Assembly: GCA_963795195.1 (NCBI GenBank)
Contig: CAWCGU010000006.1
Span: 2,914,001-2,978,000 of the forward strand
DNA from: CAWCGU01 sp963795195
GTDB lineage: Bacteria; Actinomycetota; Thermoleophilia; Solirubrobacterales; 70-9
Reading direction: 5' to 3'
DNA: 64,000 nt
Below, in pieces: positions 26,042 through 37,360 of this stretch (its first letter is position 1; each line of letters opens with the position of its first letter). The translations under genes were made by a program, and so were the position numbers. Under the pieces are notes generated by a model. The model saw only the letters and a list, made by a program, of their open reading frames with translations, made no database searches and had not been told where the DNA came from.

Positions 26042-27315
26042 TGAGTTCGGCGGCCAGATCCCGAGCAGCTGCGGCGTTTGCCGCGTTGTTCGTTTCCTTG
26101 GGCGCAACGGGATGCGGGGGCGATGAAGAAGGCGGCGGGGCGACGACCCTGCGCTGGTTTGCGCCGATTCAGCCCGGCGGCACGATCGAGGAGGTGGCGA
26201 AGCGCTGTTCGGAGGAATCAGACGGCGCCTACGAGGTGGAGCTGGAGCTCTTGCCCACCCAGGCGGACGCCCAGCGCGAGCAGCTCGTCCGGCGCCTCGG
26301 CGCCGAGGACTCCACCGATCGACATCATCGGGCATGGACGTGATCTGGACCGCGGAGTTCGCCAACGCGGGCTGGCTTCGCCCCTGGACCGGCCAGCTCG
26401 CCGATCAGGTCACCGAGAACGTCTTCGACAGCGTGATCGAGACGGCGTCGTTCGAAGGCGAGCTCTACGGCGCACCGTTCAACTCCAACACCCAGCTGCT
26501 CTGGTATCGCAAGGATCTGGTCGAGCAGGTGCCGGCGACCTGGGAGGAGATGATCGACCGAGGCCGAGCGCATCGACTCGACGATCCAGATCGCAGGCCA
26601 ACCGCTACGAGGGCTTCGTCGTCTGCGTCAACACGCTGATCGAGTCAGCGGGAACGCAGATCCTCTCCGGGCCCGACGACGGTCGCGCTCGAGCGCGGCC
26701 CGACCGAGGACGCGCTCGCGGTGCTCGGCTGCGTACGCGAACTCGTCGGCCGCCCCCACCAACGTCGACACGTCCAACGAGGACAGCGCCCGGCTCGGCT
26801 TCGAGGCCGGGGACTCGGCCTTCATGCTCAACTACACCTTCGCCTACGCGAGCGCAAAGGCGAACGCCCCCGACGTCTTCGAGAACATGGGCTTCGCGAA
26901 GCTGCCGACAGTCGTCGACGGAGTCCCCAGCCGCCCGCCGCTCGGGGGCTTCAACCTCGGCGTCAGCGCCTTCTCCGAGAATCCCGACCTCGCCTTCGAG
27001 GCGGCCGCCTGCCTCAGCGGTCCTGCAGAGCCAGTTGACCGCGACCGAGCTCGACGGCCTGCCGCCGACCCGCCAGGACCTCTACACCGACCAGGTCGTC
27101 CGCGACGCCTATCCCGGCTTCGCCCAGGTGATCGCGCGACTCGATCGAGGATGCGGCGACGCGGCCGCTGACGCCGGCCTACACCGACGTCTCGCTGGCG
27201 ATCCAGCGCGCCCTGCACCCGCCGGACAAGATCGACCCGGAGGACGCCGGGCCCGTCTACGACGAGCTGCGTCGGCAACGTCGAGGACGCCGTCAAGCGG
27301 GAGGGGCTGCTGTGA
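26042..27315 (+). CDS. lpqY: Trehalose/sugar ABC transporter substrate-binding lipoprotein (LpqY-like; frame breaks)
   Basis: The ATG at 26042 begins an N-terminal signal with a lipobox (SLGATGC), so the protein is exported and lipidated at Cys. The mature part reads as a family 1 extracellular solute-binding protein: GGATTLRWFAP, ELLPTQADAQREQLVRRL, WTAEFANAGWLRPW, YGAPFNSNTQLLWYRKDLVE, TWEEMID, and later VFENMGFAKLPTVVDG and GGFNLGVSAFSENP. About 424 codons, normal for the family. It delivers the sugar to SugAB. At least seven single-base breaks occur (near 26310, 26330, 26560, 26610, 26690, 26750, 27030), each restoring the family sequence in a neighbouring frame. The stop TGA overlaps the sugA GTG. 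Trehalose specificity is inferred from the strong SugA/B/C resemblance. Confidence 0.85.
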
Positions 27316-28254
27316 GCGCGGAGAGATCGTTCAATGTCAAGCGGAGCGCAAACTCCCGTCGCGGCGCAACGTCAGTCCAACACGCTCCGAGCACCGGCTC
27401 GCCTGGATGCTCTGCGCGCCGGCGGTGTTCGCGATGCTGCTGGTCACGGCCTACCCGATCCTCTACGCGATCGTGCTCTCGGTCCAGCACGTCGACCTCC
27501 GCTTCCCCGACGAGGGCGGCTTCGTCGGGCCTCGACAACTACAAGACGGTGCTGAGTTCGGAGCTGTGGTGGCAGGACCTCTTCAACACCGTCTTCGTGA
27601 CGCGTGATCTCGGTCGCGATCGAGCTGACGCTCGGGATGATCATCGCGCTGGTCATGCACCGGGCGATCTTCGGCCGCGGCGTGATCCGCACCTCGGTGC
27701 TGATCCCCTACGGGATCGTCACCGTGGTCGCCGCCTTCGCCTGGCAGTTCGCCTTCGACCCCGACACCGGCTTCGTCAACGAGCTGCCGCTGATCAGCCG
27801 ACGACATGGCCTGGTTCGGCGACCGCTTCAGCTCCTTCGCCGTGATCATCATGGCCGAGGTCTGGAAGACGACGCCGTTCATGGCGCTGCTGCTGCTCGC
27901 CGGGCTGACGACGATCGACACCGGCCTCTACGAGGCGGCGAAGGTGGACGGCGCCAACGCCTGGCAGCGCTTCACCAAGATCACGCTGCCGCTGGTGAAG
28001 CCGGCGATCCTGGTCGCGCTGCTGTTCCGCACGCTCGACGCCTTCCGGGTCTTCGACACGATCTTCATCATGACCCGCGGGTGCGCAGGACACCGAGTCG
28101 GTGTCGATCCTCGGCTACAACCAGCTGATCTCCAGGCTCAACCTGGGCCTCGGGTCCGCGGTCTCGGTGCTGATCTTCATCTGCGTGCTTCCTGATCGCG
28201 TTCGTTCTTCGTCGGGCCTCGGAGTGCGCGCCAACGGAAGGGAGGCCGGGCTGA
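27312..28254 (+). CDS. sugA: Trehalose/sugar ABC transporter permease SugA (frame breaks)
   Basis: A CUT1-family inner-membrane permease of about 313 codons. Recognisable stretches are LAWMLCAPAVFAMLLVTAYP (TM1), VIRTSVLIPYGIVTVVAAFA, AEVWKTTPFMALLLLAGL, the EAA loop YEAAKVDGANAWQRFTKITL with its conserved Gly, FRTLDAFRVFDTIFIMTRG and SVSILGYNQL. From memory these align closely with mycobacterial SugA. Start is either the GTG at 27312, overlapping the lpqY stop, or the ATG at 27334. Frame breaks lie near 27390, 27533, 27605, 27800, 28080 and 28195. The stop TGA at 28252-28254 shares its last base with the sugB ATG, so translation is coupled. Confidence 0.87.
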
Positions 28255-29100
28255 TGGAGACGCCGCACCGCGAGTACGTGCTGTGGAGCATCGGGATCGC
28301 TGATCTCTGATGTTCGCCCTGATCCCGGTGATCTGGATGATCTCGCTCTCGCTGAAGACGCCGGACGACGATCACCGACCGGAGCTTCTTCCCGACCGAG
28401 TTCACGCTTCGACAACTACAAGAGCGCTGTTCGAGGGCGGGATCGACGACAGCCCCTTCATCAAGCCGCTGATCAACTCGATCCTGATCGCGCTGATCAC
28501 GACCGTGATCGTCGATCGTGCTCGCCTCGTTCACCGCCTACGCGATCGCCCGCCTCGAGTTCCCCGGCAAGACGCTGATCCTCGCGGGCGCCCTGGCGAT
28601 CGCGATGTTCCCGGCGATCTCGACGGTCGGGCCGCTGTTCGACATGTGGCGCACGCTCGGCCTCTACGACACCTACCCGGGGCTGATCATCCCCTACCTG
28701 ACCTTCTCGCTGCCGCTTGCGATCTACACGCTGGTCGCCTTCTTCCGGGAGATCCCCTGGGACCTCGAGCAGGCCGCCCAGGTCGACGGCGCGACCCCGT
28801 TCCAGGCCTTCACGCAAGGTGATCGTGCCGCTCGCCGCGCCCGGCGTCTTCACGGCCGCGATCCTCGTCTTCATCTTCGCCTGGAACGACTTCCTGTTCG
28901 CGATCTCGCTGACCTCCTCGGACGCGTCGCGGACCGTTCCCGCCGCGCTCGCCTTCTTCACCGGCGACTCCCAGTTCACCCAGCCGACCGGCAGCATCGC
29001 CGCCGCGGCGGTGCTGGTGACGGTGCCGATCATCATCTTCGTACTGCTCTTCCAGCGCCGAATCGTCGCCGGGCTCACCGCCGGTGCCGTGAAGGGATAA
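28254..29100 (+). CDS. sugB: Trehalose/sugar ABC transporter permease SugB (frame breaks)
   Basis: The second CUT1 permease, about 281 codons, starts METPHREYVLW at the ATG overlapping the sugA stop. Conserved stretches are FALIPVIWMISLSLKTPDD, FTAYAIARLEFPGKTLIL, LPLAIYTLVAFFREIPWDLE, the EAA loop EQAAQVDGATPFQAF followed by KVIVPLAAPGVFTAAILVFI, FAWNDFLFAISL and a C-terminal FQRRIVAGLTAGAVKG. These match SugB-type proteins almost residue by residue. Breaks lie near 28303, 28312, 28370, 28412, 28425, 28515 and 28818. TAA is at 29098-29100; an AAGGAG ribosome-binding site for sugC overlaps it. Confidence 0.88.
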
Positions 29101-29110
29101 GGAGCAACCG

Positions 29111-30300
<1,190 letters not shown>

Positions 30301-30307
30301 GGGCGCA

Positions 30308-31125
30308 TCAGGGCGTCAGCGTGGCCTCTGCGGGCCGGGCTCGCATCGCCTCGCGGATGCGCTCGATCACGTCGTCGTCCCAGTCGTGGGTGCGGAGCAG
30401 CAGGTAACGCAGCCGGACCACCCGGATGTAGGCCTCGGTCTCGGTGCCGTCCGCTGAGACGAGCTCCGCCTCGCGGAGCATCTCGACGCACCGGGATCGT
30501 ACTCGTCGCGGAACCAGAGCCTCGGCGACTCGCTCGCGCGCGCATGAACGCGCCGTGCGCTTGCATCAGGCGAAAGCCCCAGGCCTCGACGCCCTCGGCG
30601 AGGCCGGCGTACCAAGCGCGGCTGCGTAGCTGGATGCGCTTGCGCTGCGTCCGGCGGCAGCGGCACGCGCTCGAAGAAGAGCCGCTCGTGGCTTTTCAGC
30701 GCCAGGTCGCGGAGACTGACCGCGGAGTCGGTACCACGTCGGTCTGGATCTCGGTCACGCTCGCCTCGATCACGTCGAGGCCGAGCTGCGCGGGCGACCG
30801 AGACCCGGTGGTGGCCGTCCTTGACGAAGTGCAGCTCGCCGATCCGGTAGACGTCGATCGGCGGCATCGCCTCTCCCCGGCGCATCGCCTCGCGATCCGC
30901 TGCCAGCGGTCCGTACCCGGCGCGAGGTGGGCGGAAGTCGCGGTCGAACTCGCGGCGTCCGGTCGACCGTGCCGACGATCGAGTCGAGCGGGATCGTCTG
31001 CAGCCCGAGTCGGCGCTCTCCGCGCCGGCCGAGTGCGGCGACGACCTCGTCGAACGGCAGGATCAGGTTGACGTCGTCGGGCTCGCGTCGCAGCCGGCGG
31101 GTCAGGCTCGCGGCGAGTTGCTTTC
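30308..31125 (-). CDS. ParB-like HxDGHHR-motif protein, copy A (frame breaks)
   Basis: Reads from about RRKQLAASLTRRLRREPDDV through LGLQTIPLDSIVGTVDRT, MRRGEAMPPIDVYRIGEL, HFVKDGHHRVSVAR, SLRDLALKSHERLFFERVPL and a C-terminal YLLLRTHDWDDDVIERIREA, ending EATLTP with the stop at 30308-30310. The motif (H/Y)xxxDGHHRxxxA after a PLDxI segment is the ParB/sulfiredoxin-like fold, used in actinobacteria by stand-alone proteins commonly labelled ParB-like; biochemical role unknown. No DNA-binding HTH like that of true ParB is evident. Breaks near 30480, 30560-30630, 30740, 30790 and 30940. The 5' end runs in frame into copy B without a stop. The gene converges on sugC. Confidence 0.75.
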
Positions 31126-31960
31126 GCCGGGCCCTATGGGTGCGCAACAGCAGGTAGCGCAGCGAAACCACCCGGATGTAGGCCTCCGCCTCGGTTGCCA
31201 CCTCGGAAACCAGGTCCGCGTCGCGAAGCATCTCGACCACCGGGATGTACTCGTCCTCGAACCAGATTCGAGCCACGTCGTCGCGCGGCAGGAAGGCCGC
31301 GCGATCCTGCATGATCCGAAAGCCCCAGGCCTCGACCCCCTCGGCGAGTTGCCCGTAGCGGCCGGGATCGCTGAGGACGACCCGCGCGCGGGCGGGCGGC
31401 AGCGGGCAGCGGCACCCGCTCGCGGAAGAGGCGCTCGTGGCCCTTGAGCGGGAGGTCGGCCAGGGTCAGCGCGCGGTCGGCGCTGACCCGTGCTGGATCT
31501 CGGCGACGTGGGCCTCGAGGAACTCCAGGCCGGTCGCGCGCGACCGAGACGCGGTGGTGTCCGTCGCGGACGAAGTGCATCTTGCCGACCCGGTAGACCT
31601 TATTGGCGGGATCGCTTCGCCGCGTCGCATCGGCTTGGCGATCCGCTGCCGACCGCTGTTCGCCGAGCGTGAGGCTGGGCGGAAGGCGCGATCGTACTCG
31701 CGGGTCCTGGTCACCGTGCCGATGATCGAGTCGAGTGGATCGTCTGCAGCCCGAGCTTGCCGCTGACCGCGCTGGCGAGAAGCTCGACCACTCGTTGTAC
31801 GGATCAGGTTGACGTCGTTGGGCTCCTGCATGAGCGGCGCGGCGCCAGGCCGCTGCAAGCTGCCTTCGACGCGCTGGAAGTCTGGTGCCGCGCATCGAAG
31901 TCGAGGAAGCCGCCGTCGACATCTCCACATCAGCTACCCCGAGACCTGGATCGTGGCGCC
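31126..31960 (-). CDS. ParB-like HxDGHHR-motif protein, copy B (3' end lost, frame breaks)
   Basis: A paralogue of copy A in the same order: an N-terminal QEPNDVNLIRTYNE segment, DPLDSIIGTVTRTREYDRAF, MRRGEAIPP, KMHFVRDGHHRVSVAR, LTLADLPLKGHERLFRERVP, EGVEAWGF(R)IMQDRAAFL, VARIWFEDEYIPVVEMLRD and EAYIRVVSLRYLLLRTH. It stops being homologous just after RTH: the WDD(D)VIERxREA tail of copy A is missing and the reading runs straight into the N-terminus of copy A. Either a real deletion or a collapse between similar sequences produced this. Breaks near 31400, 31490, 31540, 31600, 31740 and 31800-31860. The start is not identifiable; 31960 is approximate. Confidence 0.65.
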
Positions 31961-33371
31961 GAGCGCGCGCTGACGACGGTCGCCTGGTCGGGGCCACGCC
32001 GCGACGGTCGAAGCTGCCGTGGCCGGCAGACGGTGATGTTGATGGTGGTCGCCGTTCGTCTGGAAGCCGCAGGCCGACGATCTCGATGATGGGCTCGCGG
32101 CGAGACGAATCGACGATGATCGGGGCGTCGGTGCCCGCGTCGGCCGACGGCGTCCAGACGCTGCCGCTGCTGGCGAGGGAGCGGGACCTGTTCACCGGCG
32201 CGCCGTCGAGGCTGGGAAGCCAGTCGCATCCACCAGTCGGCACCCGCGCCGGCAGTCAGCGGCACCCTGCGGCACGCGCGTACATGCGGGCGCTGCTGCG
32301 GCTTCGTCCATCGTTCGACTGAAGCCGTCGAAGCGCACCAGGGGGACACGCTGGTTCGGCGACGATGCCTCGCCGGCGATCAACCGCGGGCTGTTTCGCT
32401 TGTCAGCGGTAGTACGGACGCCGTTGGCGCCGTGGCGGTCGACGTGCTTGAAGAGGTCGTGGTAGTCGTGTCTGTGCCTGCATTCCAGGTCGTGATCCGG
32501 CCAGCGTGACGTGAAGGGTCTCGTGCCGCTGGGCGCTGAAGTCTTGCGCCGGACCGGTGCTGGTGGCATCGTTGGCGGCGTAGATGATATACGCGCCGGA
32601 ACGCCGACTTCGTCGGCCAAACGGGCCAGTGCGGCGCCTGGGAAGGCGTTGGGAATGGTACCTCGCGCAAAGGCTTGCGATGGCCGTGCGGGGTAGAGGC
32701 TCGTCGGGCAAGCCGCGTCTGCAACGGCCTGCGCTGGGTCAGGGAGACGGTGATGTGTTGCTGGGCCAGAGATCATCGCAACCTTCCTCGACTCGCCGAC
32801 GGGATCCAGCTCTGCGTAGCGGAGTCGTAGGTCCGATGATGCCGCAGCATGTCGCGCCCGACGCGCTTGTCGCGTTTCGACCTGCACGTCTTCGGCTCCG
32901 AGAGGCCGGCGACCGATCGAGTCGTCGTAGGCCTGAAAGGCGACCTCGACGCGTCGCACTCCAGCTCCTCGTTCTCGATCATCAGGCGGAATCGCCTCGA
33001 CCTGCCTGTCGCTGTAGCGCTCGGCCGAAGTTGCCGGCATTCGGCAGGGTCGGAGACGATCAGGCCTTCGGGGTACTTCTCTCCATCGAACTCGGCGGGA
33101 TCGACAACGGCAACGAGAGGCTGACGTCCTCGGGGCTCGGGAAGCCGGGCCGGAATCGCTGAACCACCGAGCCGACGGCTGCGATCGTGACTGCGGTCGC
33201 CACCAGCGCCACGGTACAGCTTGCGGATCGCCAGGAGACGAACAGCGGCCGACCCGCACCGGGCCGAGCGCCTCCCTGGTCACCCCATCTGGGAAGCGCT
33301 GCATCGTACGGTTCTCACGCAGCCGCGCGACTTGATGAAGTAGAGGAGCTCGAAGGTGGGGACGCCCCGGC
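31961..33371 (-). other. Heavily frame-broken region, minus-strand coding suspected, not identified
   Basis: About 1.4 kb with no long convincing frame. On the minus strand there are short protein-like stretches in different frames: a hydrophobic segment CTVALVATAVTIAAVGSVV near 33200 (possible membrane helix), LMIENEELECD near 32960, FSAQRHETLHVTLAG near 32510, VPLVRFDGFSRTMDE near 32310 and REPIIEIVGLRLPDE near 32070. They do not assemble into a family I recognise. It may hold one or two genes damaged by indels. The plus strand shows only shadow frames. Confidence 0.35.
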
Positions 33372-33936
33372 ATCGACCCAGGCGTCGAAGAGCTCCTGGT
33401 CGGACTTCCTGGACATGAAAAACTCGCAACCGGCGGGGTTGCAGGTAGTCCAGCGCTTCTCGATGGTGTCCTTCTTGATGAAGTCTGGCGATCGGCCGGT
33501 CCTTCTGCAGGAGATCACCGCGGCCTTGACCGCGAGCGCCGCCGGCGTCGTGACCTTGCCGCAGCCGCTGAATCCGCGATCAGCGCAGAGCGGCGGCCGT
33601 TGACCACGAACTTGAGCGTCTCGCCGAGCCCGCCGCCTGGTAGAACCAGCTGACGGCGAAGTCGGCCGGGTCGTCGGCCTTGTAGGTGACCGCGACTCTC
33701 AGTGGTCGCCGCGCTGGCCGAGGCGGGACTCGCTGCAGTCCTTGCCGGCCGGACCCTTGAGGCAGAGCGTGAGCTTGCGCCGAAGCTGATGTCACGAGCT
33801 TGAACTTGAGGTTGCTCTTGCCCTCTGAATCGTGGTGCAGTAGTCCGCCGTCGGCGAGAAGTAATCGATCGAGGACTGCTGCGCTTGCCGTTGAACTGAC
33901 CCCGAGGCTGATCCCCAGCACGGTTGCTGTGATCAC
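33372..33936 (-). CDS. Secreted protein of unknown function (frame breaks)
   Basis: A GTG at 33936 gives a hydrophobic N-terminus (ITATVLGISLGVSSTASA) that looks like a signal peptide ending at Ala-Ser-Ala. Then come LADGGLLHHDSEGKSNLKFK, VAVTYKADDPADFAVSWFYQ and, after a break near 33640, GLGETLKFVVNGRRSAL. After another break comes an EKRWTTCNPAGCEFFMS stretch with SDQELFDAW near 33370-33450. Breaks lie near 33640, 33740 and 33785. I recognise no family. A TATAAT box lies 17-22 bases upstream of the start, which supports this strand and start. It is divergent from the hydrolase at 34085. Confidence 0.45.
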
Positions 33937-33952
33937 GAAACGACTGAACGCG

Positions 33953-33958
33953 ATTATA
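33953..33958 (-). promoter_or_regulatory. -10 box (TATAAT) for the secreted-protein gene
   Basis: A perfect TATAAT on the minus strand in GC-rich surroundings, with a weak TCAAGG at -35 spacing (17 bases). The predicted transcript would start about 10 bases before the GTG at 33936, so the leader is very short. Confidence 0.45.
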
Positions 33959-34084
33959 AACCTGCTCGATTCGGACCTTGACGGGTTGCGGCAAGCTTGT
34001 CGCCGCCATGACCGCATCGGTTCGCGGCTGCCAGCTACGCCGCGGGCCACCTCCAAATGCCTGCGCAAGGCGATCGACCTGCGG

Positions 34085-35242
34085 ATGCCGCTGGCGGTTC
34101 AGTTGCGCCTTCTGGTTTTCATCGTCAACTACGTCACTCGCGAATTCGCCTGGGTGTTCGCCGCCGGCGGCGCCGGCGTGATCGCCGCGCTGGTGCTCGC
34201 CGGCGGGCTCGAAACCACGCTTGGGATCCTCGCCCTCGCGCTCGTTGCGCTCGCCGAGCTGTTGATGATCTGGCTCACCTGGCGCGCCTTCGGCAGCGCC
34301 CGCGCCGTGCGAGAGTCGCTTGCCGAGCTCGAGGCCGGCGGCTCTCCCTTCCCCTCCAGCCACCTCTGGTTCCCGCCGCTGATGCTCTTCGCGGGCAGCG
34401 TTCGTCACCAGCGGGGAGTCGTCTTCGCGGAGCGCGGGCGCCTGCGCCTGCGTCTCGACGTCTACGAGCCGCGCGTCGAGCCTCCCGCGGATGGGTTGCG
34501 ACCGGCGGTGATCCAGGTCCACGGAGGTGGCTGGATCGTCGGCACGCGGATGGAACAGGGAATTCCACTGCTCAACCACCTCGCCGCTCACGGCTGGGTC
34601 GGCTTCAACATCGACTACCGGCTGAGTCCGCGCGCGACCTTCCCCGAGCACCTGATCGACGTCAAGCAGGCGATCGCGTGGGTGCGCGAGCACGCGCAGG
34701 AGTACTCGATCGACCCCTCGCGAATCTGCCTCACGGGTGGCTCCGCCGGCGGCCACCTGACGGCGCTTGCGGCCCTGACCGCCAACGACCCCGCCTACCA
34801 GCCGGGCTTCGAGGACGCGGAAACATCGGTTGCGGCGGCCGTGCCCTTCTACGGCATCTACGACTTCACCAACTCCGAGAACCATTACTGGCCGGAGCTT
34901 CGCTCGGCGATTCTCGAGCCGTTCGTGATCAAGGCGAGCTTCGACGAAGAGCCCGAGCGCTTCCGATCGGCGTCGCCGGTCTTCCAGGTGCATGCTGATG
35001 CGCCACCCTTCCTCGTCGTCCACGGCGAGCGCGACACGCTGGTGCCGGTCGACGATGCGCGCCGCTTCGTCGCCGAGCTGCGCGCCGTCTCGAGCAGCCC
35101 GGTCCTCTACGCCGAGCTTGCCGGCGCCGAGCACGCCTTCGACCTGCTGCCGTCGGTCCGCACCGCCCGCATCGTCGAGGCGATTGAGCGTTTTCTGGAC
35201 ACCCAGGTGCGGCCGCGCGCGCTAGCCGATTCGGTTCAGTAA
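34085..35242 (+). CDS. Alpha/beta hydrolase, HSL-type carboxylesterase with N-terminal membrane segment
   Basis: 386 codons from ATG 34085; the frame is open further upstream but that part is not protein-like. N-terminal hydrophobic stretches (FVIVNY-type segment, FAAGGAGVIAALVLAGGLE, LGILALALVALAELLMIWLT) suggest membrane anchoring. The hydrolase domain has the oxyanion HGGGW motif, DYRLSP, the nucleophile elbow GGSAGGH (catalytic Ser), FLVVHGERDTLVPVDDA (catalytic Asp) and GAEHAFDL (catalytic His). All triad residues are in place, so it is probably an active esterase or lipase; the substrate is unknown. No frame break. It ends 21 bases inside the convergent hydrolase gene. Confidence 0.85.
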   Translation: MPLAVQLRLLVFIVNYVTREFAWVFAAGGAGVIAALVLAGGLETTLGILALALVALAELLMIWLTWRAFGSARAVRESLAELEAGGSPFPSSHLWFPPLMLFAGSVRHQRGVVFAERGRLRLRLDVYEPRVEPPADGLRPAVIQVHGGGWIVGTRMEQGIPLLNHLAAHGWVGFNIDYRLSPRATFPEHLIDVKQAIAWVREHAQEYSIDPSRICLTGGSAGGHLTALAALTANDPAYQPGFEDAETSVAAAVPFYGIYDFTNSENHYWPELRSAILEPFVIKASFDEEPERFRSASPVFQVHADAPPFLVVHGERDTLVPVDDARRFVAELRAVSSSPVLYAELAGAEHAFDLLPSVRTARIVEAIERFLDTQVRPRALADSVQ

Positions 35243-36008
35243 ACGCTCGAGCGCGGCTGCGAAGACCTCGGGCTCCTCGAAGTGGGCGACGTGACCGGCG
35301 CCGGGCAGGGTCTCGACGACCGCATCCGGCAGCAACTCCCGGATCGACGCAAGCGCCTTGATCGGGACGACCCGGTCACTCTCCCCCCAGATCAGCCCAG
35401 TTGGCACCCGCAGCTCGGCGAGGCGGGGTCGCAGGTCGGCGCCCGCCACGGCCGCGATTGCCGGCCCGATCCGGGTCGCGCCGCGTGAGGCCGATGCCAT
35501 CGCCCTGACCTGGTCGGGCGAGAGGGCCGCCGGGTCGGAGATCGCGCCACCGACGAGCAGCAGCCGTCCGGCGGCGCTGTCGGCGAGACGGTCCGCCGCA
35601 GCCTCCGGGCGGAAATGAGTCCGTTGCCGAGCAGCCCCGCGGTTTCCGCTATCGCGCCCCGGCAACGGCGAGAATCCGGCCGGCGCGCAGAGCCACCAAT
35701 CGCCGGACGCGCTCGGGATGGCGCAGCGCAAGCAGGAATGCGACTGCACCGCCCAGCGAGTTTCCGACGAGATCAAAGGGGCCTCCGGCCTCCTGCGCCA
35801 GTGAATCGGCGACGGCGCCGGCGACCTCCTCGAGGTCGAAGCCGTCGCCGAGAGCAGGCGACTCCCCGAAACCGGGCAAGTCGGCCGCGATCACCCGGTG
35901 GTTAGTGCCCAGCAGTTTGCCGGTGTCGCCCCAGACGCTCCGGTTGGTGCCGACGCCGTGAATCAGCGCCAGCGGCGGCCCCGTGCCCGTGCTTTCGAAG
36001 GCGATCAT
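35222..36008 (-). CDS. Alpha/beta-fold hydrolase (one frame break)
   Basis: About 262 codons. It starts MIAFESTGTGPPLALIHGVG with the HGxG oxyanion region. DLPGFGESPAL and the nucleophile elbow GNSLGGAVA (Ser) follow, then after a break near 35650-35670 come LRVPTGLIWGESDRVVP (acid residue) and LPGAGHVAHFEEPE (His). This is the layout of small serine hydrolases such as 3-oxoadipate enol-lactonase or meta-cleavage hydrolases; I cannot separate these. It is divergent from the P450 gene with 96 bases between start codons, so both promoters lie in that gap. Confidence 0.82.
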
Positions 36009-36063
36009 CGGGCGTCAGGGTAGTAACCACCCGCAATCGAAACTCGCGCCGGCACGCCGCGGG

Positions 36064-36092
36064 TTGTTTTTGCGGCGGTCAGCACGTAGAGT
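36064..36092 (+). promoter_or_regulatory. Predicted promoter of the P450 gene
   Basis: TTGTTT at 36064-36069, a 17-base spacer and TAGAGT at 36087-36092. Transcription would begin about 6 bases before the ATG at 36105, so the leader is short. Prediction from sequence only. Confidence 0.45.
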
Positions 36093-36104
36093 CGGTGCGA
36101 ACCC

Positions 36105-37354
36105 ATGGCGGCCACCGAATCCCTCGACTTAGCAGCGCTCGACATCAGCGATCTCGAGCTCTGGCGCGACGATCCGCCGCACCAGGTCTTCGACGCGATT
36201 CGCGAGCGTCCGGGGCTGCACTGGTCCGAGCTGGGCGACTTCGAGTGGAAGTCGGGCTTCTGGTCGGTGGTGCGCTTCGAGGATGTCGCGATGGTGGGGC
36301 GCGACGCGGCGACCTTCTCCTCTGAGCGTTCGATCGTGCTCGTCGACAAGCTCGAGACTGACCCCGACAAGCCGGATCCGATCGACCTCTCGGCCAACAT
36401 GCTGATCACCCAGGACCCGCCCCGTACGACCGCCTCAAGGCGCTGACCCAGCGAGCCTTCACGCCCAAGCGCTCGCTCGAGCACACCGAGCGGATCCGCG
36501 AGATCATCAACCTCGTCTACGACCGCGCCCTCGAGCGCCACCCCGACGGCCGCCTCGACCTCGTCCAGGACGTTGGCATCTACGTGCCCGCGATGGTGAT
36601 CGGCGACATGCTCGGCGCCCCGCGCGAGGATGCCGAGCGGCTCGTCGATTGGACCAACCGCACGACCGCCTTCGAGGATCCCCGGCTGGTGCCCGATCTC
36701 GGTGACGTCTGGAAGGCGCTCGAGGAGTTCGTCCCCTACGTCAACGAGATGGTCGAGGAGCGCCGCTCCCAGCCGACAGACGACCTGACCACCGCCTTCA
36801 TCGAAGCCGAGGTCGACGGCGAGCACCTCTCCCACGAGGAGATCCTGATGTTCTTCTTCCTGCTGATGGTCGCGGGCAACGATTCGACCCGGGCCGTCTT
36901 CACCTCGGGGATCAAGAACCTGCTCGAGAACGAGCAGATGGACCTGGTGCGCTCGGGTGAGGTGACCCTGGAGCAGACGGTCGAGGAATTCGTGCGCTTC
37001 AACCCCGCCTTCGCCTACATGCGCCGCACCGCGACGACCGATACCGAGGTCGCCGGCCAGGCGATCGCCAAGGGCGACAAGCTCGCCCTCTGGTACGTCG
37101 CCTCCAACCGCGACCCGAAGGCGTTCGAGGACCCCCAGCGCTTCGACATCCGCCGCGAGCCCAATCCCCACCAGGGGTTCGGCGGCGGCGGCAAGCACTT
37201 CTGCATGGGAGCGGGGCTGGCGCGCCTCGAGCTGAAGCTCTGGGTGGAGGAGACGCTCAAGCGCTTCCCCGACATAGAGCTCGACGGCGAGTGCGAGCGG
37301 GTCAGCTCGACTTTCCTCAACCAGTTCAGCTCGGTCCCCGTGCGGCTCGCGTAG
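36105..37354 (+). CDS. Cytochrome P450 (one frame break)
   Basis: About 416 codons, a normal bacterial P450 length. Visible landmarks are the ITQDPP segment before the C-helix, a break near 36425 (one base missing restores PP-YDRLKALTQRAF), the I-helix oxygen-activation motif AGNDSTR, the K-helix ExxR as EFVR, NRDPKAFEDPQRFDI and the heme-binding loop GFGGGGKHFCMGAGLARLE with the thiolate Cys. The sequence resembles the actinobacterial CYP124/125/142-like group acting on sterols and branched lipids, but that is inference. The gene stops 6 bases before an SDR gene, so the pair is an operon, plausibly hydroxylation followed by alcohol oxidation. Confidence 0.92.
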
Positions 37355-37360
37355 GTCCAG

